From assembly GCF_009687885.1 (NCBI RefSeq), contig NZ_BLAF01000050.1:1-64000 (forward strand): DNA of 64,000 nucleotides, written 5' to 3'. The notes beneath the pieces were generated by a model. The model was not told the origin of the DNA. It saw nothing but the letters and a program-made list of their open reading frames with translations, and did no database searches. This document shows, piece after piece, positions 9,968 through 17,877 of this stretch. The translations under genes were made by a program, and so were the position numbers. Source of the stretch: Acrocarpospora pleiomorpha (GTDB lineage: Bacteria; Actinomycetota; Actinomycetes; Streptosporangiales; Streptosporangiaceae). Position 1 is the first letter of the stretch, and each line of letters opens with the position of its first letter.

Positions 9968-10519
9968 ATGAGCGGCTGGCGGCACCGCTATCACTGCTAC
10001 AGCACTCGCCTCTATGGACCCCATACCACTTGGCTGAGCTGGATTGGCGACCAACGCCTTGCCGTGGGTAGCGTGCCTACTGCTGTTACCTTGCACCGCC
10101 TGCCTGAACATGGAATCACTCACCTGATCAACTGTCGGTCGACGTTTCAGACCTGGATCTCCCAGGACCTCGCTGTCGAACGCGCAATGTTCGGTCCCTC
10201 CCACGTAGTCCACGCACCGATGTGGGACTTCGGCCGCCCACAGTCACCCATCCGTTGGTCCGCGGCGGCGCACTTTGCGGTTGATGTCCTTACCAATGAC
10301 CCTGCCGCCGGCATCCTTATTCATTGCCATGAAGGTCGACGGCGCTCGATCATGCTGGCGTACGCCGTGCTGCGGCTCCGTGGACACACATCCGAGCGAG
10401 CGGCCACCCTTATTTCACAGCACCGCGAAGAGGCGCAACTAGTGGATGCCTACACCGCCAGTGTCGAAGCATGGCTTGCTGCGGGTGCCAGACCAATCGG
10501 GCATCTACGCGTGCGCTAA
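9968..10519 (+). CDS. dual-specificity/tyrosine phosphatase-like protein
   Basis: A 183-residue protein with the cysteine-phosphatase signature HCHEGRRRS (Cys120, Arg126; C-X5-R followed by Ser) and a candidate general-acid Asp in APMWDFGRP about 33 residues upstream, as in dual-specificity phosphatases. The middle segment GITHLINCRST is also typical of the fold. Start is ATG at 9968, with only a weak ribosome site. It lies 105 bp after the STAND ATPase and ends 13 bp from the convergent kinase-like gene. Target unknown; protein-tyrosine, serine/threonine or non-protein phosphate are all possible. Confidence 0.72.
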   Translation: MSGWRHRYHCYSTRLYGPHTTWLSWIGDQRLAVGSVPTAVTLHRLPEHGITHLINCRSTFQTWISQDLAVERAMFGPSHVVHAPMWDFGRPQSPIRWSAAAHFAVDVLTNDPAAGILIHCHEGRRRSIMLAYAVLRLRGHTSERAATLISQHREEAQLVDAYTASVEAWLAAGARPIGHLRVR

Positions 10520-10532
10520 CAGGGCGTGTGTC

Positions 10533-11420
10533 TCACGACAAGTCTCTTCGGAGTCGCCGACGTAGCCATATCGCGTAGCGCCGCACCGCGCCTGCGGGTC
10601 CGTACAACATGTGGTAGCCGATCTTCTCTGCAAGATTGCCGCGCAAGTTAAAGAACCCGAAGAAATCTATATACGAAATCGACTGATCGGCACGTACGAG
10701 TACGTTGTCGACTCGGAGGACAGGATGCCGATCGAGGGTGAGGCGTGGCGAGGGATCAAGGCCTATGCCACGAGCCTGTACCAGGTGCAGCGCAAGCGCT
10801 ACCAGGACGAGCATTTGGGCGCGAGAGTGCGAACTAGTTTTTGTGCCCGAGCTTAGAGATTCCCTGTACGAGTTTGGGGTGGTTAAGTGATCCCCGATAT
10901 ATTCCTGTATGAGGGCTGGAATCCGCCTGCGCTCCCTGCCCGGTAGAAGCAAGTCGGTCAGCTTGGAGATCTTGGGCGCGAGTGCGAGGAACCGACGGTC
11001 GCCGTAGGCGGTTGCTAGAACTGTCGCATCGAAGACATCAAATCGACCTTGATTGGCCGAATAAAGGGCTGCTGCGGCGCGCTCCATCGGCACGGCCCTT
11101 AGCCACTCGTAGCTTATTTCATGGTCATGGGCAATGCGATGGGCCAGGTCGCGAGTCGGCGCAAAGGTACTGTCTCGAAGCGGCAATGAGCGAAGGCCTC
11201 TGACGTAGGCCGGCTCGTCAAGAATGGCAGCTTCCTTTGCCCAGGCGCGTGTCTCGGGAGTCTTAAGAATCTTGAGGGCGTAATAGGCATGCTCATGTTT
11301 GAAATATCCAAAGAGGGCCGAGCACCCCGGCTGCCACGCACGAAACATAACAGGTTGAATGCCATAAGGAGGCCTAAGGTCAATCCGAATTTCTCGGGCT
11401 GAGCCCTCAAGCTCCTGCAC
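10533..11420 (-). CDS. divergent (pseudo)kinase-fold protein
   Basis: About 295 residues with weak protein-kinase character. HAYYALKILK resembles the ATP-lysine strand. HPVLRVDN occupies the place of HRDxxxxN, with His and Asn kept but the catalytic Asp replaced by Val. YIDFFGF stands for the DFG motif with one extra Phe. Catalytic activity is therefore doubtful, and a pseudokinase or altered kinase is suggested. Start: a GTG at 11420 has GGTGGG six bases upstream; a TTG at 11426 is the alternative. It converges on the phosphatase gene and lies downstream of the DUF2236 gene on the same strand. The fold assignment is my own reading of motifs and is tentative. Confidence 0.45.
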   Translation of the reverse strand: MQELEGSAREIRIDLRPPYGIQPVMFRAWQPGCSALFGYFKHEHAYYALKILKTPETRAWAKEAAILDEPAYVRGLRSLPLRDSTFAPTRDLAHRIAHDHEISYEWLRAVPMERAAAALYSANQGRFDVFDATVLATAYGDRRFLALAPKISKLTDLLLPGRERRRIPALIQEYIGDHLTTPNSYRESLSSGTKTSSHSRAQMLVLVALALHLVQARGIGLDPSPRLTLDRHPVLRVDNVLVRADQSISYIDFFGFFNLRGNLAEKIGYHMLYGPAGAVRRYAIWLRRRLRRDLS

Positions 11421-11498
11421 GAGCAACCCACCGAGCCCTACATCGCGTTTGGCGCCGCAGCTGCTTCCTGGCGGCGGCTCCGTCCAACACGTCCATTG

Positions 11499-12374
11499 TC
11501 ACGGCAGCGACCGGATCCGTAAAGGCGCGCGAGATGCACGCACCGCCGCGTATGCCATCTGATCGTGGAGGAGCTTTGAGGGGGTGTAGTGATCAATAGT
11601 GCGGATCGCGAGCTTGAGTCGCAGCAGCAACCGCTCGTCTTGCTGGGTCCAATCGATATTGAGCTTCTCGCGCAGTAGGGCGGGAAGAGAGCCGATGGCG
11701 CCTGTCTTGAGTACTTGTCTCGCAATGTGCCGGCCTACTGGCCATAACGAGTGTGGCAGGAACTTCCAGGGTCGTTCGACCTCACCGAAAGTAAAGGCGT
11801 GAAGGAGTGATCGGCTCGCATCGTTGTTGTCCAGGCGGGCGACAATCATCTCCTGCACATATTCCTCGAACTGTGAAAGCGTTGTCGGCATTGATGATGG
11901 TCGAATGCCTATTTGGGCGCCCGCGTAACGCCACTCAGAATAGAGGCGACTCTCATCGTCGACTTTGAGGCGGCGACTATAGTTTCGATAATAGTAAAGG
12001 ATGGAATCAAACGACGCCGAGTAGGTCCACTGCCAGGGCTCGAGGTCAAGAGCGCTGTAAGGATTGCCGACGAGATCGGTCCCTTCGATGCTGGAATGCA
12101 TTCTTTGCAATCGGACCCCTTCGGAGACGCCGAGACATCCTCCGAATAGCCTAAGCAGGGTAGACTCGCGGCTTCGGCGCATCCGGCCCCATGGATCCGC
12201 CAAATATTTTGAGTGTTTCAGAATCCCAGCCGCGATTGTGGGATGCGAAACCTGCATCAAGAGCGCTCTGCCGGTTGCCAGCAGATTGGTTCGTGGGTAG
12301 CCGAGGCTCCAAAAGAGGGACGTTGCATCAAGTGGCACGTATTCATGATGGTGCTGGTCGTCTGGAACCGACAT
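11499..12374 (-). CDS. DUF2236 (MpaB/Lcp-like oxygenase) family protein
   Basis: A 291-residue mostly helical protein. The N-terminal part matches the DUF2236 pattern SLFWSLGYPRTNLLATGRALL followed by QVSHPTIAAGILKHS and DPWGRMRRS. The family includes the latex-clearing protein and the mycophenolic-acid oxygenase MpaB, where conserved His and Arg residues bind a b-type haem; the His in SHP and the His in LKHS are candidates here. The substrate is unknown. It is transcribed toward, and possibly with, the kinase-like gene (about 78 bp gap). ATG start; TATATT about 23 bp upstream may be a -10 element. Confidence 0.7.
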   Translation of the reverse strand: MSVPDDQHHHEYVPLDATSLFWSLGYPRTNLLATGRALLMQVSHPTIAAGILKHSKYLADPWGRMRRSRESTLLRLFGGCLGVSEGVRLQRMHSSIEGTDLVGNPYSALDLEPWQWTYSASFDSILYYYRNYSRRLKVDDESRLYSEWRYAGAQIGIRPSSMPTTLSQFEEYVQEMIVARLDNNDASRSLLHAFTFGEVERPWKFLPHSLWPVGRHIARQVLKTGAIGSLPALLREKLNIDWTQQDERLLLRLKLAIRTIDHYTPSKLLHDQMAYAAVRASRAPLRIRSLP

Positions 12375-12995
12375 CTCGTGAACCGATCGTCTAATATACG
12401 TTCCGGAATATCCGGGCGGCGGTTCGCGGTCGAGGAGGACGATAGTTCTACGTCGAGAGACTTTGACGGCTGGTAGGCCCAGATCTGGTCACAAACGATC
12501 GATCCTACGCTCCGCGAACGTTGACGCTCCAGCCGGCGATTCATCCCGACCACACCGTTGCCTTCACCTGAATCCAGACACCCGTCCGCACAATGCTAAC
12601 AGGACCAGCAGGGAAAGTATCCTCCTTTCGCCACGGGTTTGAAGATCGATTCATATTGGAGCGTGTGTTGCTGTTGCATGGATGGCCGCAGTACTGCCGG
12701 TACATGCTGGCACACAGTCCCACGCTCACCATGATCGTGCAACAATGGCCCAATTGGTGGCCTGAGCTGCACGCATTTGCCAACTCTTCTCAAGAGGGCA
12801 CACCTGACCTGCCCGAATAGTAGCCCATTTGAATATCAGGGCAGTTCTTGGAGTAATCGTTAAGACCCGAGGATCAAGATCTTTGGGGCGGGACCAGGCC
12901 GGTCGGCGGTTTGGGTAGGGGGGTACTCTCACGTCCCGGTCGTGATCGGGTGAGCATGGAGCCGTTCTTCGCGTGAGCGTGAAGGTGAGGGCGAC
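12375..12995. other. 620-bp intergenic region without a convincing gene
   Basis: Only short frames occur here, none with family features. A 75-codon plus-strand frame from 12593 has atypical composition and no ribosome site. Base composition rises from island-like to genome-like around 12.9 kb, so the right border of the island probably lies here. A promoter for the DUF2236 gene should lie near 12380–12415. No repeat, tRNA or att-like duplication was seen. Confidence 0.4.
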
Positions 12996-13568
12996 ATGGG
13001 AAAGCAGCAGGTAGGGGAGATCCGGATCAGTAAGCGGGTCGTCCGGATCGGGCATGAGGTGTATCCGCTGGCGAACATCTCCCGGGTGCAGAGTCTGCGG
13101 CTGGTGTGGGGCGGGCGGTTGGCGACGTTCTATCCGTTGAAAGGGATCGCGGTCGCGCTGGTGATGGTCGGGGCGGTCGCGGGGGTGGCGTTCGGGGTGC
13201 TGCCGGAGCTGGATGTGGACGCCGGGTTCAACCTGGTGGAGGCGGCGGCGCAGTTCGCGGTGGCGGCGGCGGTGGTGGGCGGGCTGCGGGTCGCGTACCT
13301 GCTGGTGGTGCTGCTCTATCGGCTGCTGTTTCGGCGGCCCAGGTACGCGCTGACGATCGAGACGGCGGGCACGCAGTTCGCCGCGTTGTCGGGCACCGAC
13401 AGGGACGAGATCCATCGGATCAAGGGCGAGATCGTGGACGCCATTGAGGATCCGCCGGAACAGGAGCGGATCGTGCAGGTCCGGGGCGATCTGGTGATGG
13501 GCGACAAGGTGGGCCGGGACAAGTACGAGCAGAGCGGCGCCGGTAGCCGGATGACCGTCAACGGATGA
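12996..13568 (+). CDS. DUF6232-like membrane protein with C-terminal glycine-rich motif
   Basis: A 190-residue protein. The N-terminal part (IRISKRVVRIGHEVYPLANISRV) forms a small beta domain typical of DUF6232. Two membrane helices follow (about residues 48–70 and 85–112), then a cytosolic alpha/beta-like part (RYALTIETAGTQFAALSG). The last about 25 residues read GDKVGRDKYEQSGAGSRMTV, nearly the same as the N-terminus of the next protein. ATG start with upstream GAAGGTGAGGG. The stop overlaps the region just before the next gene, so the two are probably co-translated. Function unknown. Confidence 0.6.
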   Translation: MGKQQVGEIRISKRVVRIGHEVYPLANISRVQSLRLVWGGRLATFYPLKGIAVALVMVGAVAGVAFGVLPELDVDAGFNLVEAAAQFAVAAAVVGGLRVAYLLVVLLYRLLFRRPRYALTIETAGTQFAALSGTDRDEIHRIKGEIVDAIEDPPEQERIVQVRGDLVMGDKVGRDKYEQSGAGSRMTVNG

Positions 13569-13579
13569 GGGGGTATGGC

Positions 13580-13927
13580 ATGTCGGATTACGTGTACGGC
13601 AACAAGATCGGCCGGGACAGCTACGTGCAGACCGGTGCGGGGAGCAGCTTCACGGTCAACAACGCGGGGGAGGGGACGTCGCGGGCCGAGGTGGACGCGG
13701 CGGTGGCGGAGTTGCGGGTCTTCATCGCTGCGCTGACCCGTGCAGGTCTGGTGACCCCGGAGGGCGCGGTGAGCGATCCGGGCGCGGTGGTGGCGGCGGT
13801 GGAGTCCGAGCCGGGCCGCCTGCGCGCGCTGGGTACGGCGATCGCGGGCGGCGCCAAGGAAGCGGTGCTGTCGGCGGTGCAGAGCGGGGTCGCGGCGCTC
13901 ATCGTGGCCCTGGTCGGGAGGACGTGA
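13580..13927 (+). CDS. small protein sharing the glycine-rich motif of its upstream neighbour
   Basis: A 115-residue protein. Residues 4–24 (YGNKIGRDSYVQTGAGSSFT then VNN) mirror the C-terminal motif of the DUF6232-like protein. The central part is a helical, acidic segment (RAEVDAAVAELRVFIAALTRAG), and the C-terminus is hydrophobic (VLSAVQSGVAALIVALVG), perhaps membrane-associated. ATG at 13580 is preferred over the ATG at 13565 because GAGGGGGT lies at proper distance. It starts 11 bp after the upstream stop. No known function; the shared motif suggests the pair interact or that both carry the same short beta-strand adaptor. Confidence 0.55.
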   Translation: MSDYVYGNKIGRDSYVQTGAGSSFTVNNAGEGTSRAEVDAAVAELRVFIAALTRAGLVTPEGAVSDPGAVVAAVESEPGRLRALGTAIAGGAKEAVLSAVQSGVAALIVALVGRT

Positions 13928-13939
13928 TCCCCGCGCGGG

Positions 13940-16312
13940 TCAGCCGCCATGCGTAGGCGGGGAACTTCCGCGTTCGTGCACAGTGCCGGCTATTTCGGCG
14001 GGTGCTGGTCCTGGGTGCAGGATGCCGAGGCGTTGGGTGGCCCTGGTCAAGGCTACGTACAGGTCGTTGCGTCCGCGGGGTGAAGCGTTCAGGATCGCGG
14101 CCGGGTCGGCGATCAGTACCGAGTCGAATTCGAGGCCCTTGGCCTGTTTGACGCTCAGGACCACGATCGGGGCCGTCAGATCGGGGTGCGGGCCGGAGGC
14201 GGCGTCGGGGAGTGTGGTCTGGATCGCGGCGGCCAGTTCGGTGGTCCGGGCGTCGGGGACGATCACGGCGAGCCGTCCGTCGCCCAGCAGCGCCGCTTCC
14301 TGAGCGGTGTGGTGGGCGAGCCGTTCGGGCAGCGCGCGTGCGGAGGTGCTCATCCGCCATGGAGGCATTCCGATCTCCCGTACGGACTTCGGCGGCGCCA
14401 TCTCGGGATCGAGACCGGCCAGCAGGTCGACGGTCGCCGCCATGATCTCGGCGGGGGTGCGGTAGTTGACGGACAGCCGGGCCAGCCGCCACCGGTCGCC
14501 GACGTAGGGGTGAAGAGCCAGGCCCCAGGACGTGGTTCCGGCCGCGTCCGAGGTCTGGGCCACGTCCCCGACGAGGGTCATCGACCTGCTGGGGCAGCGC
14601 CGCATCAACTGCCGCCAGGCCATCTGGGACAGCTCCTGCGCCTCGTCCACGATCACGTGCCCGAAGGTCCAGGTCCGGTCGGCGGCCGCCCGCTCGGCCA
14701 CCGTGGCCCGCTCGGCCTCGTGGTGGCGGTCGGCGAGGCCGCGCGCGTCCAGCAGATCCCCGGCAGCCAGCGTCTCCCGGGCCTCGTCGTCGCCGGACCG
14801 CGCGATGTCCAGAACCCCCTGGGCGTACTCGACGCGCCGGGCACGTTCCCGTGCCGCTCGCGCCCGGACGGCCCGGTCGTCCACGCCGAGCAGCTCGGCG
14901 GCCTCGTCCAGCAGCGGCACGTCGGCCGCGCTCCAGCCGCCCGGCGCCCGGACCAGCGACGCCCGCTCGGGCTCGCTCAGCTGGGAGGCGCAGGCGGCGA
15001 GCCGGCACGGGTCGGCGAACAGATCTTCGAGCAGCCGCTGCGGTGTCAGCGCCGGCCACAGCGCGTCGATCTCCGCCCACACGTCGGGATCCGAGGCCAG
15101 TTCCCGACGCAGATCGTCTTCGTCGTCGACGATCTCCTGGGGGAGCACACCCTCCAGGCCCGCGAGGTCCTCCCGCACGGCTCTGTCCACGTCCGCCTCG
15201 GCCAGGACATCGGCTATCTCGGCTTCGAGGCGGTCGGCCAGCACGCGGGTCTGTTCGGCCAGACCACGCGCGAGATGATCGACGATCGCGTCGGCGAACA
15301 CCGCTCGCGCCCGGTTGTGCGGCAGGCCCGAGGCCCGCGCCCGTGCCACCGCCTGAGCGCGGGCATCGCGGTCCAAGCGAGACGGGACGCCGGGCGGAGC
15401 CTGCCGCTCGCGTACGGCGGCGGCCAGCACCTCCGCCATCACCGCCCGGCCCTTGACCTCCGCCGCGGGCGCAGGCTCCGCGCGGTCCGCGGTGACGCCG
15501 GGGAACAGTTCGGCGACGGTGGCGAGCAGCACGCCCGTCTCGCCCAGGCCGGGCAGCACCTGCCCGATGTAGCTGAGGAAGGTGGTGTTCGGCCCGACGA
15601 CCAGCACGCCCTGGGCCGCCAGCCGGGGACGGTTGTAGAGCAGATACGCGGCACGATGCAGGGCGACCGCGGTCTTGCCGGTGCCCGGCCCGCCCTGCAC
15701 CACCAGCACCCCCCGATGGTCGGACCGGATGATCGCGTCCTGCTCGGCTTGCAGGGTCGCCACGACATCGTGCATCCGCCCGGTCCGCCCGGCGTTCAGC
15801 GCCGCCAGCAACGCGGCCTCCCCCGCCAGCGTCTCCGCGCCGGGCGCCTCGCTGGGTGCCGCGCCGCCGTCGAGGACCTCGTCGTCCACGCTCACCACGC
15901 GGCGGCCGCGGGTCACGATATGCCGCCGCCGGTGCACGCCCTCCGGGACGGCGGTGGTCGCCACGTAGAACGGCCGGGCCGCGGGCGCTCGCCAGTCCAC
16001 GAGCAGCGGATCGCCCTCAGGGGAGGGCAGCCCGATGCGGCCGATGTAGTGCCGCCCGCCGCCGCTGAGGTCCAGGCGCCCGAAGCACAGGCTGTTCTCC
16101 GCCGCGTCGAGCCGCGCGAGCCTGCCGGAGTACTCGCTGAAGGCGGCGTCCCTTTCCGCCCGGGCCTGCGCCGTACCCCCGACGCCCCGCGACACTTCGC
16201 CCAGCCGGGCCGCCGTATCCGCGCGAAGCGCGTCGAGCCGCCGGTAGAGCATCGACACGTACGCGTCCTCGCGCCTGATCGGATTCCCGGCCTCCGGGTC
16301 TGGCAATGTCAC
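13940..16312 (-). CDS. helD: HelD-type RNA polymerase recycling ATPase (UvrD/Rep superfamily)
   Basis: A 790-residue superfamily-1 ATPase. N-terminal charged coiled coil (about residues 1–70), the HelD-typical segment SLCFGRLDLSGG then YIGRIGLP and LLVDWRAPAARPFY, Walker A VVQGGPGTGKTAVALHRA, Walker B VIVDEAQELS, motif LVGDVAQTSD, C-terminal VALTRATQRLGIL. HelD proteins remove RNA polymerase from stalled or post-termination complexes using ATP, and actinobacterial members include rifamycin-resistance factors. The GTG at 16312 is chosen for the AGAGGG six bases upstream; an ATG at 16348 is possible. It stands alone and converges on the small-protein pair. Family firm; specific role inferred. 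Confidence 0.85.
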   Translation of the reverse strand: MTLPDPEAGNPIRREDAYVSMLYRRLDALRADTAARLGEVSRGVGGTAQARAERDAAFSEYSGRLARLDAAENSLCFGRLDLSGGGRHYIGRIGLPSPEGDPLLVDWRAPAARPFYVATTAVPEGVHRRRHIVTRGRRVVSVDDEVLDGGAAPSEAPGAETLAGEAALLAALNAGRTGRMHDVVATLQAEQDAIIRSDHRGVLVVQGGPGTGKTAVALHRAAYLLYNRPRLAAQGVLVVGPNTTFLSYIGQVLPGLGETGVLLATVAELFPGVTADRAEPAPAAEVKGRAVMAEVLAAAVRERQAPPGVPSRLDRDARAQAVARARASGLPHNRARAVFADAIVDHLARGLAEQTRVLADRLEAEIADVLAEADVDRAVREDLAGLEGVLPQEIVDDEDDLRRELASDPDVWAEIDALWPALTPQRLLEDLFADPCRLAACASQLSEPERASLVRAPGGWSAADVPLLDEAAELLGVDDRAVRARAARERARRVEYAQGVLDIARSGDDEARETLAAGDLLDARGLADRHHEAERATVAERAAADRTWTFGHVIVDEAQELSQMAWRQLMRRCPSRSMTLVGDVAQTSDAAGTTSWGLALHPYVGDRWRLARLSVNYRTPAEIMAATVDLLAGLDPEMAPPKSVREIGMPPWRMSTSARALPERLAHHTAQEAALLGDGRLAVIVPDARTTELAAAIQTTLPDAASGPHPDLTAPIVVLSVKQAKGLEFDSVLIADPAAILNASPRGRNDLYVALTRATQRLGILHPGPAPAEIAGTVHERGSSPPTHGG

Positions 16313-16568
16313 GTTCCGCCCTCTTGTCGCTGGTCTGAGGCCAGTCAAGAGTGCGGCGGAGATTACCGGAAAAACAGTCTTGTTCTTGCGGCACGCGTCA
16401 GCCGCCCCGCGTCACCGCACTACATGAGGTTTTCGGTTTCCTGTCACATGAAAGAGCCAAGTATCGATCTCGATCAGGCGTGTCACGCTTCGGAGTGACA
16501 TGATCACGATAGGTTGCGGATGTTCGGGTTCGGTCGCGGACCCTCGGTTCACGACATTCGGGAGAGTT
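16313..16568. other. intergenic region upstream of helD and the secreted protein gene
   Basis: This divergent 256-bp spacer should hold promoters for both flanking genes. CTTGTTCTTGCGGCACG near 16379 vaguely recalls half of a palindromic element, but no full inverted repeat is present. No gene is supported here. The ribosome site GGGAG for the downstream gene lies at the right end. Confidence 0.35.
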
Positions 16569-17000
16569 ATGATCGAGATCTTGAAGTCCGGCGTGGTCGC
16601 GGGTATGGCGGTGCTGGGGCTGGCCGGTGCGCCCGGCGTCGCGCTGGCCGATGGCGGGCCGGCCGCGCATGACAGGCCGGGCCTGGCCGCCGTGTCCAGC
16701 GCTCAGGCGTCGGCCAAGGTGGCCGCCGACGGCACGCTGGTGCAGTCCAAGGGCATCAAGTCCCTCACCAAGCCCGCGGCCGGCGTGTACTGCGTGAGGT
16801 TCCTGGACCCGCTGCTGAAGGTGGACGAGCTCACGCCGGTGGCCACGCTGGTGGCCACCGGTTCTACGCCCTGGGGCATCGTGATGGCGCGCACCACGCC
16901 GAGCGTGGAGTGCGGCAACCGCGCCGACACCCTGTCCGTCTACACCGGCACCGCCGCGGTCGGCCGCTCCGACCTGCCGTTCTATCTGCTCATTCCCTGA
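16569..17000 (+). CDS. small secreted protein of unknown function
   Basis: A 143-residue protein with a signal peptide (MIEILKSGVVAGMAVLGLAG, cleavage near VALA-DGG). The mature part contains two Cys residues about 45 apart (VYCVRFLDP and SVECGNRAD) that may form a disulfide, and strand-rich segments (PVATLVATGSTPWGIVMART). No catalytic motif is seen. ATG at 16569 follows GGGAGAGTT; the longer upstream frame lacks a signal peptide at its start. Its 3' end faces folD across a strong hairpin. Confidence 0.65.
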   Translation: MIEILKSGVVAGMAVLGLAGAPGVALADGGPAAHDRPGLAAVSSAQASAKVAADGTLVQSKGIKSLTKPAAGVYCVRFLDPLLKVDELTPVATLVATGSTPWGIVMARTTPSVECGNRADTLSVYTGTAAVGRSDLPFYLLIP

Positions 17001-17014
17001 TCTGCCCGCCGCGT

Positions 17015-17046
17015 CGGCCCGGTCTCGCCCGCGCGCGGCCGGGCCG
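17015..17046. terminator. bidirectional terminator hairpin
   Basis: CGGCCCGG (17015–17022) pairs with CCGGGCCG (17039–17046), an 8-bp all-GC stem with a 16-base loop. It lies exactly between the convergent stops of the secreted-protein gene and folD, which closes the methyl-cycle operon. Confidence 0.55.
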
Positions 17047-17877
17047 TCATCGTCCGGCGGCCGCGACGGTGTTGGCCAGCAGCATCGCGATCGTCATCGG
17101 CCCGACGCCGCCCGGAACGGGCGTGATGGCGCCTGCCACCACGCGGACGGCGTCGAAGTCGACGTCGCCCCGCAGGCCGTCCGGGGTGCGATGGATGCCG
17201 ACGTCGACCACGGTCGCGCCGGGTTTCACCGCGTCGGCGCTGATCAGCCCGGGTATCCCGGCCGCGACGACGAGGACGTCCGCTCGCCGGCAGACCGCCG
17301 CGAGGTCACGCGTGCGGGAGTGGCAGACGGTCACCGTCGCGTGGCGCCGCAGCAGCAGCTGCGCCATGGGCTTGCCGACCAGGTTGGACCGCCCGACGAC
17401 GACGGCCTCGGCGCCGGCGAGCGCGATCCCGTGGGCGTCGAGGAGCTCCAGGACGCCGAGCGGGGTGCACGGGCTCAGCCCGGGACGGCCGAGCGCGAGC
17501 CGCCCGGCGTTGATTTCGGTCAGCCCGTCCACGTCCTTGTCCGGCGGGATCAGCGACACCAGCGCGTCGGCGTCCAGGTGCGGCGGCAGCGGCAGCTGGA
17601 GCAGGATGCCGGTCACGCCGGGGTCGCCGCCGAGCGCGCGGATCGCGCCGGCGAGCTCGTCCTGCGTGACGTCCGCGCCGAACCGGCGATGCAGGTCGCG
17701 GATGCCCGCCGCCACGCAGCGCCGCCGCTTGTTCCGCACGTAGATCTCGGAGGCGGGGTCGTCCCCGACGAGCACCGTGGCGAGCCCCGGCGCGCGAGCG
17801 AGCGCGGCGACGTCGCCGGCCGCCGCCGCGACGACCTTCTCGGCGACGCGCCGGCCGTCCAGGACGGTCGCGGTCAT
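17047..17877 (-). CDS. folD: methylenetetrahydrofolate dehydrogenase/cyclohydrolase
   Basis: A 276-residue FolD that interconverts 5,10-methylene-, 5,10-methenyl- and 10-formyl-tetrahydrofolate with NADP. Visible motifs: catalytic Tyr and Lys in SEIYVRNKRR, LLQLPLPPHLD, DKDVDGLTEINAGRL, NADP site VVVGRSNLVGKPMAQLLLR, and the C-terminal ITPVPGGVGPMTIAMLLANT. Length is normal. The ATG at 17877 overlaps the stop of the adenosine kinase-like gene by 4 bp, making it the last gene of an eight-gene operon. In this setting it balances the one-carbon pool between MetF (methyl) and PurU (formate release). Primary metabolism usually has another folD elsewhere; this copy is likely dedicated. Confidence 0.93.
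   Translation of the reverse strand: MTATVLDGRRVAEKVVAAAAGDVAALARAPGLATVLVGDDPASEIYVRNKRRRCVAAGIRDLHRRFGADVTQDELAGAIRALGGDPGVTGILLQLPLPPHLDADALVSLIPPDKDVDGLTEINAGRLALGRPGLSPCTPLGVLELLDAHGIALAGAEAVVVGRSNLVGKPMAQLLLRRHATVTVCHSRTRDLAAVCRRADVLVVAAGIPGLISADAVKPGATVVDVGIHRTPDGLRGDVDFDAVRVVAGAITPVPGGVGPMTIAMLLANTVAAAGR

Noticed and set aside
12593..12820. 75-codon ORF in the island border region
   Set aside because: No ribosome site, no family features and no codon bias like its neighbours.
16379..16400. Rifamycin-associated element upstream of helD
   Set aside because: Only a partial CTTGCGGCA-like half is present with no matching second arm, so a functional palindrome is not supported.
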